Shown here: positions 44,560 to 53,730 of the stretch, in pieces
Numbering within the stretch: position 1 is the first letter of the stretch
Layout of the letters: the number at the start of each line of letters is the position of its first letter
From: Thermogemmata fonticola
GTDB lineage: Bacteria; Planctomycetota; Planctomycetia; Gemmatales; Gemmataceae
Length of the DNA: 64,000 nt
Reading direction: 5' to 3'
Assembly (NCBI RefSeq): GCF_013694095.1
Contig: NZ_JACEFB010000001.1
Coordinates: 124,001 to 188,000 of the forward strand
Notes under the pieces: generated by a model
Seen by the model: the letters and a program-made list of their open reading frames with translations, nothing else
What the model was told of the DNA's origin: nothing
Databases searched by the model: none
Program-made: the position numbers and the translations under genes

Positions 44560-45954
44560 TCAAGACTTGTCCAGCAACCGCATCAGTTCTGTGACGGAGT
44601 TCAACTGTTCAAGGTTCCAGCAACATGAGAGTATAGCCTGGGCCTTTTCCGGACCGTAATGCGGTTCCACCAGACGGCGGAACTTGGCCTCGACTTCCTG
44701 ATCCGTCATGGGATTGGCGGCGTGTCCTCTAGGAAACTCCACTTCCCGGACCAGGGTGGTACCATCGTCGAGAGTCAACGTGATGCGGTTGGGAATCCCG
44801 CGCGGGTATCGGGCATCGAGAGCCGGGTCATGCACCACTTGGACCCGTTGAGTGAAGCGGATAAGGTCCGGGTCAGTGAAGCGACGTTCCTCGAAGGTTT
44901 CCAGAGTGACATCGCCGTCGTAAAGGGCAGCGGCCGTGCAGTAGGGCAAGCTGTGATCGGCTGTTTCCCGCGTCTGCGGCGCCCAAGCCTGGGGGTATTT
45001 CCCGATGATGTTGTAGCTGGCCTCGAAGGTGTCCACCCGAATGGATTGAATCCGCTGGATATTACCCTGAAGCTGGCGGCGCAATTGCAGGGCCGCATCG
45101 ATAGCGCTTTGGGAGTGGTATTCTGCTGGCCAGTATTTGATGTAAGTTTTGCCAATCATGAAACCATCGCGATTCTCGGCTTCTCCACCCATGGGAGGCA
45201 GGGTAAAGGGCTGGCGGGTCACAAGGCGGAAAAAGCCTAAATCTCCCTCGAAGATGGGCGCCGGACCAGTGAGTCCTTCCGCAGCCACTAGCGCTGCAAA
45301 AACACCATTGCGGGCGGCGTTGGCAAAAGCGCATCCCTTCCATTCGCTCAGTTCGCCGGAGCGGGTCTGCCGCAAGGCGATGTTGCACACACCCGCGATG
45401 CCGACGGCATGGCTCAAGCGTTCGCTGTCCAGGCGTAAGAGGCGTCCCGCGGCCAAGGTGGATGAAATTGCACCGTAGGTGACGTGATCGATACCGTGTC
45501 GGCGTAAACTGGCGGCATCGCAGAGGCGGCATTGGACCTCATACGCCAGCACGGCAGCAGTGATCAGTTCCGGCCCTTTCGCTCCCGCGGCTTCTCCCAC
45601 GGCCAGCACTGCCGACCAATTGTCGCTGGGATGAGCAGGTTCCAAACTCAGATAGGTATCATTGTAGTCCAGATAACGGATCAGCAGGCCGTTGACAAAA
45701 GTGGCCCACTCCACGCTGCTCTGCCCTCCGCCGATCAGACTGGCTGGCGGTTGGCTGCTCACGCGGCAGGCGCACCGCTTCACCTTGGCGTAGGCCGGAG
45801 CGGGTAAGGCCCCGACTGCCGTGGCCAGTGAATCGATGAGGCGCCGCTTGGCCTCATGAACGACCTCCGGCGGGAGGTCCTCAAAGCGGAGCGTGGCGGC
45901 ATACCGCGCGAGTCGCTGAGCTAACGTGGTTGTTGCAGAACTTGGTTCCGCCAT
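44560..45954 (-). CDS. MmgE/PrpD-family dehydratase-like protein
   Basis: The 464-residue product belongs to the MmgE/PrpD family, which includes 2-methylcitrate dehydratase. It starts TTLAQRLARYAATLRFEDLPPEVVHEAKRRLIDSLATAVGA, a standard family opening, and has KGCAFANAARNGVFAALVA, IKYWPAEYHSQSAID and DHSLPYCTAAAL, all typical. No other methylcitrate-cycle gene is nearby, so the substrate is not fixed. The frame is open much further upstream, but ATG 45954, with AAGGA at eight bases, begins the conserved domain. It lies 116 bases after the SDR-like gene. Confidence 0.85.
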   Translation of the reverse strand: MAEPSSATTTLAQRLARYAATLRFEDLPPEVVHEAKRRLIDSLATAVGALPAPAYAKVKRCACRVSSQPPASLIGGGQSSVEWATFVNGLLIRYLDYNDTYLSLEPAHPSDNWSAVLAVGEAAGAKGPELITAAVLAYEVQCRLCDAASLRRHGIDHVTYGAISSTLAAGRLLRLDSERLSHAVGIAGVCNIALRQTRSGELSEWKGCAFANAARNGVFAALVAAEGLTGPAPIFEGDLGFFRLVTRQPFTLPPMGGEAENRDGFMIGKTYIKYWPAEYHSQSAIDAALQLRRQLQGNIQRIQSIRVDTFEASYNIIGKYPQAWAPQTRETADHSLPYCTAAALYDGDVTLETFEERRFTDPDLIRFTQRVQVVHDPALDARYPRGIPNRITLTLDDGTTLVREVEFPRGHAANPMTDQEVEAKFRRLVEPHYGPEKAQAILSCCWNLEQLNSVTELMRLLDKS

Positions 45955-46070
45955 TGGTGGATTCCTTCCGCAGCAGGTTTGGAAGAAGATCGCACACCCG
46001 GTGTTGCCCATTCCAACGCACACTCGGTGCTGACCATGTTGTAGGCTTCCCACGCTGGAAGTGTACCTCT

Positions 46071-46925
46071 TCAGGCGGCGCGGCGTCGGGAGGATCGAGG
46101 CAAAGAGGATCGTGCACGGGCAGCAGAGGCGGAATCGGAGCCAAAACTGGCCTGAAGGGCTTCCCGGAGGGTTTGCTGGGGGTGCCAGCCAAGAGGATGC
46201 ATGGGGGTCTCCGGGGCAAGCCTGTAGGGTTCCCCTGCTTCTACCTTGTCCTGCAATGTGTGCCATTCCCTCGTCGTGAATTGCCAACCGCTTCGGAAGG
46301 GCAGACAAATGGACTGCCGACGTGCTGTCACCTCCTGGGCGAGGAGGCGGAGAGCTAGCGCCGCATCGCTCACATACACATAGTCCCGCTTAACTTCTGG
46401 TCCCTGTTCTTCCTTTGAACCGCTCGTTTCCGGCCAATCCAAGGCTGACTCGTTTCGCTTCTCCTGGAGGTCTGTCGTGGTCAACGGCAGTTCTGGTCCG
46501 AATAGCTCCTCGACCTCGGCGATTCCGTAAAGGAGCGAAGCAGCTTCCAGGAATTGCCGGGCATACATGACATGGGAAGGCTGCTGGAGGGTGACGACAG
46601 GAAGCTCAGGGTGATAGCGCCGTACGGCTTGGACCAGAGACGATCCCATCGCGTCCGTCAGGGTGCCGAGGTGAAATAGCAGTGTCACTTCATGGATCGC
46701 CAACAGCGAGTAAAGTCGTGCCGAGTCTTCTCCGCGCCCCCAGACCAGTTGCAGGCGTCCCTGCTGAATTTCCGTCGCAAAGGCTGCCGCAAGAAACCTC
46801 TGACCCAGCAAAGCAACTAAGGTGTCTCCCGCCCGGAGCAACTCTCGCAGCAGGGATGGCCCCCAGAGGCTCTCGATTCCGGTGACCGCCACGATACGCT
46901 TCGAGCTGCTGCCATACTCCGGCAT
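46071..46925 (-). CDS. NAD-dependent epimerase/SDR-like protein
   Basis: The 284-residue product has an extended SDR look: a first strand IVAVTGIESLWGPSLLRELL in place of the canonical GxxGxxG, LLFHLGTLTDAMG where epimerases have a similar turn, and DYVYVSDAALALRLLAQE late in the protein. The catalytic YxxxK is not clear to me, so it may be an atypical or non-catalytic SDR. AAAGGAGG stands upstream of ATG 46925. The C-terminus is rich in Ser and Arg. It is followed on the same strand by the PrpD-like gene. Confidence 0.6.
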   Translation of the reverse strand: MPEYGSSSKRIVAVTGIESLWGPSLLRELLRAGDTLVALLGQRFLAAAFATEIQQGRLQLVWGRGEDSARLYSLLAIHEVTLLFHLGTLTDAMGSSLVQAVRRYHPELPVVTLQQPSHVMYARQFLEAASLLYGIAEVEELFGPELPLTTTDLQEKRNESALDWPETSGSKEEQGPEVKRDYVYVSDAALALRLLAQEVTARRQSICLPFRSGWQFTTREWHTLQDKVEAGEPYRLAPETPMHPLGWHPQQTLREALQASFGSDSASAARARSSLPRSSRRRAA

Positions 46926-47160
46926 CCTTCTTCCTCCTTTGGTTTCGTTTGGAGATGCTCCCACTGTACCCTTCCCACACGCGACGGGTCAATTGCACCC
47001 CTGCCCATGCAGTCTGGTTGGCCAGAGCAGTTTTCCAGGATACACTCTCCCGCTTGATCTGGAAAAAACTTTACCCTCACGGTGAGAATAGCTATCCTGA
47101 AGGTGTTTCGCTGCGAGTGTCAGGTCTTGTCCACCCTTTCATTAGCCCGGAGACGCTGCC

Positions 47161-49890
47161 ATGCTCCGCTTTCCTGCCGCTATTGTCCTGGTGACTTTCC
47201 TGAGCTTGATCGTTTACGTGGGTTCCCCGCAAGCTCCTGCAGTTCGCGGCCAATCGCCTGTTCAGAAGGCCCAGACGCCGGCGCGCCCCGTGGACCTGCG
47301 TCAGGTTTTCCTTCAGGGATTGCCAGCTCGCTGCATTGGACCCGCGAACATGGGAGGGCGCATCTGCGATCTCGCCGTAGTGGAGTCGAACCCGGATGTC
47401 TTCTATGTGGCCAGTGCAGGGGGCGGAGTGTGGAAAACTCACGACGGCGGGCAATCGTTTACGCCAATCTTTGACGATCAGCCGACCCAATGCATCGGGG
47501 CAGTCGCCGTGTGCCGGGACCAACCCCACGTGGTTTATGTGGGGACAGGCGAGGCCAACCCGCGCAATTCCGTGAGCTGGGGGTGTGGTGTTTTTCGTTC
47601 GGGAGACGGCGGGCGCACGTGGTTCCATTGCGGTTTGGAAGACACGCATCACATCGGGCGGATCGTCGTTCACCCCACGGATCCCAACATCGCTTATGTC
47701 GCGGCGTTGGGTCACGTATGGGGTCCCAATCGCGCCCGGGGCTTGTACAAAACCACTGACGGGGGGGTCACCTGGCAACACAGTCTCTTCATTGACGAAA
47801 ACACCGGTTGCATCGACGTGCAGATGGACCCTCTCAATCCGGACATCCTCTATGCTGCTTTCTGGCCGATGCGGCGCGACGCCTTCTCCGGAGGCAGTCC
47901 GATCCGTCAAACGGGGCCGACTGGCGGCCTCTTCAAAACCACCGATGGCGGTAAAACCTGGAAAAAGCTCACCCGTGGATTGCCGGAAAATGTGGGCTAC
48001 GGACGTTGTGGCATCAGCATCTATCGGAAAGACCCGCGCATCGTTTATGCCGTCGTTCACACCAGTGAAACCGCGGGCCAGAATAGCAATGTAGGCCAGT
48101 CCGCTACCCCTGTCGGCAAGGATGGCAAACCCGGTTCGCCTGGACCGATCAACCGAGGTGGTATCTTCCGCTCCGAGGACTACGGCGAAACTTGGCGCAA
48201 AGTCAACGACCTTGTCCCGCGCCCCTTCTACTACGGACAAATCCGCGTGGATCCCAATGATGATAAGGTGATCTATGTCCTCGGCGTCGCCTTTCATGTT
48301 TCCAGGGATGGAGGACGTACATTTCCGCCATTCCGTCACTCCATGCATCCCGATCATCATGCTTTATGGATTAATCCGAAAGATTCTCAACATATGATTG
48401 TGGGTAACGATGGTGGCTTGTATATAACCAAGGATGGCAAAAATTTCGAGGCCAAACGTGGATTGGTCATCAGTCAATTCTATGGTGTGGCTGTGGATTC
48501 CCGTGTGCCTTATCATGTGTATGGCGGCTTGCAGGACAACGGTTCCTGGGCGGGTCCCAGCGCCACCGTCTACAAAGATGGAATCACCTTGGCCGATTGG
48601 CGTCGGCTTTTAGGGGGGGATGGCTTCCAGGCTGCGGTGGACCCCGAAGACAACAACATCGTTTATGTGGAAAGCCAATATGGCAATCTCGTTCGTGTCA
48701 AGCTGGATGCACCACCGGGACCTACGGGAAAGGGAGCCAACAAAAGTATCCGGCCTCCCGGTGTCAAGCAAGATAAGACCCGCAAAGAACCGAGTCCCTA
48801 TCGCTTCAACTGGAACTCACCGATTCTCATCTCTCCCCATGATGCGAAGACTATATACTACGGTGCACAATATCTCTTCAAATCAACAAATCGAGGTGAT
48901 AGTTGGCAAAAGATCAGTCCGGACTTGACAGCATATCCACGTGATGGAAGCGTTCCGGCTCCCGGAGGGCATACCATCCTCAGTCTGGCAGCCTCACCGC
49001 GACAAGCGGGTGTCATCTGGGTCGGCACCGATGATGGCAAGCTGTGGCTCACCCGCGACGATGGCCGGACCTGGATCGATCTGACCGACAAACTTCCGGA
49101 TATTCCCCGGCAGCGCGCCATTCCCAAAATTGAATGTTCGTATTTTGACGCCGGGACGGCCTATGTAGCCGTGGATCGCCATCGGAACGACGACTTTCGC
49201 CCCTACATTTTCAAGACCACAGATTACGGCCAGACCTGGACCGCTCTGGCTTCCAATCTTCCGCTGCACGCTGTGGTCGGAGTGGTCCGCCAGTCCTCTC
49301 GCAATAAGGACCTGCTATTCGCTGGCACCGAACGCGGCCTCTTTGTCACCTTCAATGATGGGAAATTCTGGTATCCTCTGCGCTGTGTCGGAATGCCGGC
49401 GGCTGTGCGTGTGGACGATCTGGTGATTCATCCCCGCGAGCGCGAACTGGTGGTAGCAACTCACGGGCGAGGTATTTGGATCATTCCCATCGCCCCGTTG
49501 GAAGAGCTGAAAGATGCTCACCTAACGGCGGATGCGGTTCTGTTCCCCTTCCCGGCCCCTGTACCGGTGATGGAGCGCCGTGATCGTCCGCCTCCGTCTG
49601 GTAAAGCGGCTCCCATACCGCGCGATGCTTTCGTGGCTCCCAATCCGCCGCTGGGCCCCGTGGCTGCCTTTTACTTGACTGGTGAGGGACCCGAACGAGT
49701 CAAATTCACCTATCAATCCCCGCAACACTCCGGAAGTGTGGAGATGACCATCCCTGGTCCCGGCCTGTATTTCCGGCCTTTGGGCCAACTGCCGCCGGGG
49801 GAGTACGAGGTGGCGCTACACGCACGCGGGGTCGTTGTCCGCCAGCCCTTACGGGTCGTGGCTCCACCACAAGCCTCGCCAGAACAATAA
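47161..49890 (+). CDS. Exported BNR/VPS10-type beta-propeller protein
   Basis: The 909-residue product has an N-terminal signal peptide (FPAAIVLVTFLSLIVYVGSP) and repeated BNR/sortilin-like units, for example GVWKTHDGGQSF, GVFRSGDGGRTWF, GLYKTTDGGVTW, GLFKTTDGGKTW and LWLTRDDGRTW. It matches the glycosyl-hydrolase-like BNR proteins often annotated in planctomycetes. The asp-box repeats mark a multi-bladed propeller; no catalytic site can be assigned. The C-terminal 100 residues are Pro-rich and may serve cell-wall or partner contact. It is the last chromosomal gene before the displaced tRNA end. Confidence 0.85.
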   Translation: MLRFPAAIVLVTFLSLIVYVGSPQAPAVRGQSPVQKAQTPARPVDLRQVFLQGLPARCIGPANMGGRICDLAVVESNPDVFYVASAGGGVWKTHDGGQSFTPIFDDQPTQCIGAVAVCRDQPHVVYVGTGEANPRNSVSWGCGVFRSGDGGRTWFHCGLEDTHHIGRIVVHPTDPNIAYVAALGHVWGPNRARGLYKTTDGGVTWQHSLFIDENTGCIDVQMDPLNPDILYAAFWPMRRDAFSGGSPIRQTGPTGGLFKTTDGGKTWKKLTRGLPENVGYGRCGISIYRKDPRIVYAVVHTSETAGQNSNVGQSATPVGKDGKPGSPGPINRGGIFRSEDYGETWRKVNDLVPRPFYYGQIRVDPNDDKVIYVLGVAFHVSRDGGRTFPPFRHSMHPDHHALWINPKDSQHMIVGNDGGLYITKDGKNFEAKRGLVISQFYGVAVDSRVPYHVYGGLQDNGSWAGPSATVYKDGITLADWRRLLGGDGFQAAVDPEDNNIVYVESQYGNLVRVKLDAPPGPTGKGANKSIRPPGVKQDKTRKEPSPYRFNWNSPILISPHDAKTIYYGAQYLFKSTNRGDSWQKISPDLTAYPRDGSVPAPGGHTILSLAASPRQAGVIWVGTDDGKLWLTRDDGRTWIDLTDKLPDIPRQRAIPKIECSYFDAGTAYVAVDRHRNDDFRPYIFKTTDYGQTWTALASNLPLHAVVGVVRQSSRNKDLLFAGTERGLFVTFNDGKFWYPLRCVGMPAAVRVDDLVIHPRERELVVATHGRGIWIIPIAPLEELKDAHLTADAVLFPFPAPVPVMERRDRPPPSGKAAPIPRDAFVAPNPPLGPVAAFYLTGEGPERVKFTYQSPQHSGSVEMTIPGPGLYFRPLGQLPPGEYEVALHARGVVVRQPLRVVAPPQASPEQ

Positions 49891-50068
49891 GGGATTAAAC
49901 CGTTGGACCTCCCCACCCTGCTGAAGGAAAGCCGCGATTTCTTCGGAGGAATACCAAACCAACCTGGGGGAAAGACCTTCGGCGGGCCCGGGCCTCACTT
50001 CGGGAAACAGGACGGGGCGCTCGTCAGTCTGAATCCTCAGCTTTGGAACCGGCAAGGTGATGGGTCAA

Positions 50069-50129
50069 CGGAAGGGGCGGGATTCGAACCCGCGGTGGGG
50101 CATAACCCCACGCCGGTTTTCAAGACCAG
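50069..50129 (-). tRNA. Displaced 3' half of tRNA-Ser(TGA), likely attachment site
   Basis: On the minus strand the sequence folds as an anticodon arm (stem CTGGT/ACCGG at 50125-50129 and 50113-50117, loop CTTGAAA with anticodon TGA at 50122-50120), a long class II variable arm at 50094-50112, a T-arm (stem GCGGG/CCCGC, loop TTCGAAT) and the 3' acceptor strand with discriminator G at 50069. The D-arm and a normal 5' part are absent: integrase-side DNA begins right after the anticodon stem. This is what remains when an element integrates into a tRNA gene. No CCA is encoded. It is probably non-functional as it stands. Confidence 0.85.
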
Positions 50130-50217
50130 TGCAAGCACCCCCTCCGGAGCCGTTCTTCACCGTCTTTTTCGCACTTTCGGAGCCTTCCGGCAACCTCGGA
50201 TACGCCTTGGGATACGC

Positions 50218-51486
50218 CTATGCGGGCTTATTCTTGAGGGCGGACAGGTCCGGCGTGGGCAGCCGCTGGGCCACTTCCGCCAGGCGGCCAAGCTCCCGGT
50301 GCGTGTACCGCTCGACGACCTGGGCCGTCGCCCGCGACAGTTGGCCACGCAGCCCGTCCGTCACGTCCGCCCGCTCCAGGTTGCTGATGTAGGTGTGCCG
50401 GAACGAGTGGAAGTCGAGCACCCGCCCGCCGTTCGCCTCCTTGCCCTTCCGCCCGATGACGATGCCGACCAGGGCGGCGTCCGCCCGCAGGAAGTCGCCC
50501 GCCCTGCCATCCTTGATCCAGCCGTCAGGCACCCACTCCCGCTTCTCGTTCTGCTTCCACCCGCACGGCCAGAGGAACTCATCCGGGGCGAGCTTCGCCG
50601 CGTACTCGGCCAGGACTTCCCGCAGCCCCGGCGGGATGGGCAGCGTGGCCCGCTTACGATTTTTCGTGAACAGGCCCGACAGGGTGACGAAGGCGAAGTC
50701 CTCGGTGAAGTCCTGCCGGCGGATGGCGGCACACTCGCGTGCCCGAAACCCGGTGCTGGCTGCGAAGGCGTAGAGCAACGCCCGCTGCCGGCCCGTCAGT
50801 CCGGCCAGCGGGGCTGCCCCGGTCGCGGCCTGAATAATCCGGGTCATCTCCTCCAGCGTGAACTCGCTACGGGTGTGTACCACGTCTCGCTCCTCGTCCA
50901 CGTAGGTCACGTCCAGCCGGCTCAGGGAGTCCCGGTCGAGCCGTTCCGTGGTCTGGCCCCATCGTGTGAATGCCTTGATCGCTCGCTCGTGGTGCTTTCT
51001 GGTCTGGTTCGTTCGGATCGTCCCGTTCGCCTGGCAGCGGTCGAGGAAAGCGTTGACCATCTCAACAGTTAGCTGGTCGATGGTCTTGACGCCGCAGCCG
51101 GTGGTGATGCGGCGGATGCGGGCCATCGTGGTGTCCGCATAGCCCTCGCCAACCGCCTGTCGCCGGCCCCGCTTGCGGATTCTCCCGGCTCGCAGATCAA
51201 CCTCGAAGGCAGTCAGGCAGGCTTCGATCTCTCGCCGGTCAGACGACTGTTTCTCCCTCTCCTGCCGCAACCGCACCAGGAACGGGTTCTCCAGCCCGAC
51301 CTCTCCCCGCTCCAGCAGGTTGCAGAACTCCCGCAGGCATCGTTCGGCGTTCTTCCGGTTGCGGCAGCGGGTCGAGATGGCGTGGGAGCGTCGGCGGATA
51401 GGGCACCAGTACCGAATGAACCACACGCTCGATGTGCGGGTCGGCTTGCCCTTCGGCTTGGCTTTCGGTCGGAAAAGACTTGGCAT
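50218..51486 (-). CDS. int: Element tyrosine integrase
   Basis: The 422-residue tyrosine recombinase would catalyse integration at the tRNA-Ser site 90 bases away. The core-binding region is at about 120-200. Catalytic residues seen are Arg248 (STGFRARECAAI), a likely Lys275 (LFTKNRKRATLPI), His360 and Arg363 (HSFRHTYIS), and Tyr394 (ERYTHRE). The second His of the usual LGH motif is not evident; the aligned segment reads LSRATAQ. The frame is open to 51735, but ATG 51486 starts the family-like region (VWFIRYWCPIRRRSHAIST). It is more GC-rich than the chromosomal Xer gene. Confidence 0.92.
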   Translation of the reverse strand: MPSLFRPKAKPKGKPTRTSSVWFIRYWCPIRRRSHAISTRCRNRKNAERCLREFCNLLERGEVGLENPFLVRLRQEREKQSSDRREIEACLTAFEVDLRAGRIRKRGRRQAVGEGYADTTMARIRRITTGCGVKTIDQLTVEMVNAFLDRCQANGTIRTNQTRKHHERAIKAFTRWGQTTERLDRDSLSRLDVTYVDEERDVVHTRSEFTLEEMTRIIQAATGAAPLAGLTGRQRALLYAFAASTGFRARECAAIRRQDFTEDFAFVTLSGLFTKNRKRATLPIPPGLREVLAEYAAKLAPDEFLWPCGWKQNEKREWVPDGWIKDGRAGDFLRADAALVGIVIGRKGKEANGGRVLDFHSFRHTYISNLERADVTDGLRGQLSRATAQVVERYTHRELGRLAEVAQRLPTPDLSALKNKPA

Positions 51487-51554
51487 GGTGGTCAGCCTCA
51501 AAAGGAACAAGGCCGGTGCTGCTCCGTGGGGCACCGGCCTTGTGACTGTCGAGA

Positions 51555-51842
51555 TTACTTCGAGTCGCGGTCGCGTTGAGCCTTGACGCGGCGGAACGTG
51601 GTCATGTCGCCGCAGACGACGAACAGATCGATGTCCGCCCGCAACCAGCGGGTGGTACGCGACCGCTTCTGGCCGTTGGCGAGGCGGATGACCCCGACCC
51701 TTTTCGGCTCGGGTAGCAACCCGGCGTCGAGCCACTTCCAGACGGTCGCCCGGTCGATGCCCAAGCGGACCGCCACGTCCACGTCGGCCAACCAGTCGGG
51801 CATGGCCTCGGGGTCACGTCGTCGTACTGCGAAGGTCAGCAT
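51555..51842 (-). CDS. Excisionase-like HTH protein
   Basis: The 95-residue protein has a MerR/AlpA-like helix-turn-helix (VDVAVRLGIDRATVWKWLDAGLLPEPKRVG), the plan of recombination directionality factors and their relatives. Its position directly upstream of the integrase on the same strand supports an excisionase role. GGGGAGG stands seven bases before ATG 51842. The gene upstream ends inside this start region (ATGCTGA overlap), so translation is probably coupled. A simple transcriptional regulator is the alternative. Confidence 0.72.
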   Translation of the reverse strand: MLTFAVRRRDPEAMPDWLADVDVAVRLGIDRATVWKWLDAGLLPEPKRVGVIRLANGQKRSRTTRWLRADIDLFVVCGDMTTFRRVKAQRDRDSK

Positions 51843-52078
51843 GTGGCGGCCTCCCCAGAGACGGTTTGGTGTGGCAGTGGGGCCTCGTCGGTAAAGGAAT
51901 CGTCCTCCTGCTCGAAGATGGCCCGGAGCAGGCAGCCGAAATGGAAGGCCCGTTTCTCAGCCTCCCAGCGGTTGGGGGTGCCGAGCGGATAGAGGCGGTT
52001 GCGGTAGCGGTAGAACCAGTTCGTCAAGAGCCGCCGCTCGCCGGTGTCCAAGTTGATGAGTCGAACCTTGGTCAGCAT
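51836..52078 (-). CDS. Small hypothetical protein of the integration module
   Basis: The 80-residue product (LINLDTGERRLLTNWFYRYRNRLYPLG, then a short acidic tail) is not recognised. AGGAG is six bases before ATG 52078. Its stop overlaps the start of the excisionase-like gene, which indicates translational coupling and a shared operon with int. There is no signal peptide or metal motif. The Tyr/Arg-rich centre could bind nucleic acid, which is a guess. Confidence 0.65.
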   Translation of the reverse strand: MLTKVRLINLDTGERRLLTNWFYRYRNRLYPLGTPNRWEAEKRAFHFGCLLRAIFEQEDDSFTDEAPLPHQTVSGEAATC

Positions 52079-52166
52079 GTGCTTCTCCTGTTGGTGAATG
52101 GGATTGGTTGGAAGAGGCGGGGCGGGGAAGAAACCTCCCCGCCCCTGCTGCTATGAACTTGATGGA

Positions 52167-53330
52167 TCAGCGGGCCTTCGCTTTCGACCGCTTCACAGTC
52201 ATCGGCGGCTGCTGCGGGGCCGGCGGTTCAGGCGGCTGAGTCTCGACCACGGGGTTCTTGGCTGGGACGGGCCTGCCATCGCGGATCGCTTCGAGGACGC
52301 TCCGCAAGTAGTCCCAGTCACCCAGCACGTCGTCGAGATCCTTCGGGTCCACTTCCTCGATCTTCTTGCCGAACAGGCCGTACAGGGCGTATTCCTTCGA
52401 CCACTCGCTCACGTCGCCGATGCGGACGCCGGACTTGCCGACTCTACTGGCCGCCCCGTCGATGCGTAGGACGAGTTGCCCGTCCCTGTTCTCGATGCCC
52501 TCGTCGTCCTCCAGAGCATCGACCCAGGCCGACCAGTCGGTGTCCCGAAAGTAGGTGGCGATGCGGGCCTTGTCCTTGGTCTTCTTGTCCCACCTCTTCT
52601 TGCTGGACTTGATCTTGTTCTCCCAGAACTTGGCCTTGCCTTCCGCCTCCTGGTACTTGCGGGCGAAGGTGTTCCGCAGGGCGATCATCTTGTCGCGGTT
52701 CTCCTTGCAGGCGTCCACCAGCTTGCCCGCCATCCCCAGGCCGATGACGCCCTTCTGCACGGCCTTGTAGAGGTACTCGACCTCGGGGCTGGCGACCTTC
52801 GCCAGGCGAGACACGCGGCTCTCGTCGTAGCCGGTCAGCCGGGCGATCTGGGCCTGTAGGAGTTCCCCGGAGCGGATGAGCGACACCACGTCCTGCTCGG
52901 TCGTTTCGTAGCGGGCAAACTGGACGCTGACCGCACCCTCCAGGGCGGCCTTCACACTGTCCCAGCGGGCCATGTACTGCACGGTGATCCGTTCGTCGCC
53001 GTTTTCCTTGGCGGACTGGAGTCGTTGGTGGCCGTCTGCGATATAGACTGCCAGGCTGTTCGTGGCGAGCTTCTCGATGTAGACGCAGGGCATGTAGACC
53101 GGCCCCTCGGTCTTCTTCATCGAGTCCCGCAGCAGCGACAGGTCCGACGGGTCCTTGCCGCGAATCGTCACCAGGGCGGGGTGCCTTTGGATCAGGTCGA
53201 TGGGCACGTCGAGGATGTGCCGGTCGCCGCTGATCTCGGCAATGTAGCGGATGCCCTGCGGGTTCTTCCACAGCAACTCCACGATGGGCTGGGTGGGCAG
53301 GGCGGGCTTGGCGTTGTCGGTCTTGGTCAT
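52167..53330 (-). CDS. ParB-like protein
   Basis: The 387-residue protein has a ParB/Srx-type N-terminal domain: VPIDLIQRHPALVTIRG near residue 42, then DGHQRLQSAKENG at 99-111, the place of the family's GxxR-type motif. A likely HTH follows at about 155-180 (LLQAQIARLTGYDESRVSRLAKVA). The C-terminal half is Lys/Asp-rich with a Pro-rich end. ParB-like proteins in such elements serve in plasmid-type partition or in transcriptional control; no ParA ATPase is seen in the window, so partition is unproven. AGGAGG is seven bases before the ATG. Confidence 0.82.
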   Translation of the reverse strand: MTKTDNAKPALPTQPIVELLWKNPQGIRYIAEISGDRHILDVPIDLIQRHPALVTIRGKDPSDLSLLRDSMKKTEGPVYMPCVYIEKLATNSLAVYIADGHQRLQSAKENGDERITVQYMARWDSVKAALEGAVSVQFARYETTEQDVVSLIRSGELLQAQIARLTGYDESRVSRLAKVASPEVEYLYKAVQKGVIGLGMAGKLVDACKENRDKMIALRNTFARKYQEAEGKAKFWENKIKSSKKRWDKKTKDKARIATYFRDTDWSAWVDALEDDEGIENRDGQLVLRIDGAASRVGKSGVRIGDVSEWSKEYALYGLFGKKIEEVDPKDLDDVLGDWDYLRSVLEAIRDGRPVPAKNPVVETQPPEPPAPQQPPMTVKRSKAKAR

Positions 53331-53404
53331 CTCGGTCCTCCTATCGGCTGGAAGGGGTTGTGGGCCGGCGACCGTCGCCGGCCCAATGGCTTCCTGGTGA
53401 TCGC

Positions 53405-53647
53405 TCAGTCGTGCTCATCTCCGGCCCACCCTTCGAGGTGGTCCTGGATGTAGTCCTTGAGTTCTCGGTCCGTCATTTGGGCGAGCAGGCTGTCAACGGC
53501 TTCCATCCTCCGGCGTTTCTCTCCCTCCCACTGCTTTCGCCTCAACGCCCGCTGCTCATCCTCGTCGGCGGGGCTGGGCTTGGGCGGTCGATCTTGCCGC
53601 GTCGCGTGGCTGGCTGCGTCCGCGGGTTCAGGGCGGTCGCTGTGCAT
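53405..53647 (-). CDS. Small charged hypothetical protein
   Basis: The 80-residue product (RALRRKQWEGEKRRRMEAVDSLLAQM, then an acidic tail) is strongly charged and probably helical. It starts at ATG 53647 with AGGAG at seven bases. It is the first gene of the leftward operon, 55 bases after the predicted leftward start site. No family is recognised. Its small size and place suggest an accessory to the ParB-like protein, but this is only context. Confidence 0.6.
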   Translation of the reverse strand: MHSDRPEPADAASHATRQDRPPKPSPADEDEQRALRRKQWEGEKRRRMEAVDSLLAQMTDRELKDYIQDHLEGWAGDEHD

Positions 53648-53672
53648 GGTTTTCTCCTGCAACGCCACTTGA

Positions 53673-53687
53673 GCGATGGGGCATCGC
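53673..53687. promoter_or_regulatory. Left operator-like palindrome
   Basis: The sequence GCGATGGGGCATCGC is a 6-bp inverted repeat (GCGATG/CATCGC) around GGG. It lies just downstream of the predicted leftward -10 box, in the 5' leader of the leftward transcript, where a bound repressor would block elongation or start. Its 13-base core recurs inverted at 53733-53745. Confidence 0.6.
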
Positions 53688-53701
53688 TAACAACGCATTA
53701 C

Positions 53702-53730
53702 AGCATACCTAGAGGGGGACTGCTTGACAA
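53702..53730 (-). promoter_or_regulatory. Predicted leftward sigma70-type promoter
   Basis: On the minus strand, TTGTCA (53730-53725) and TATGCT (53707-53702) are separated by exactly 17 bases. Each matches consensus at 5 and 4 of 6 positions. This would drive the small charged gene, ParB-like, the two next genes and int. The -35 overlaps the -35 of the rightward promoter. Confidence 0.5.

Noticed and set aside
47092-48360. A 422-codon antisense frame opposite the BNR-repeat gene
   Set aside because: It mirrors the codon pattern of the BNR gene and has no family resemblance.
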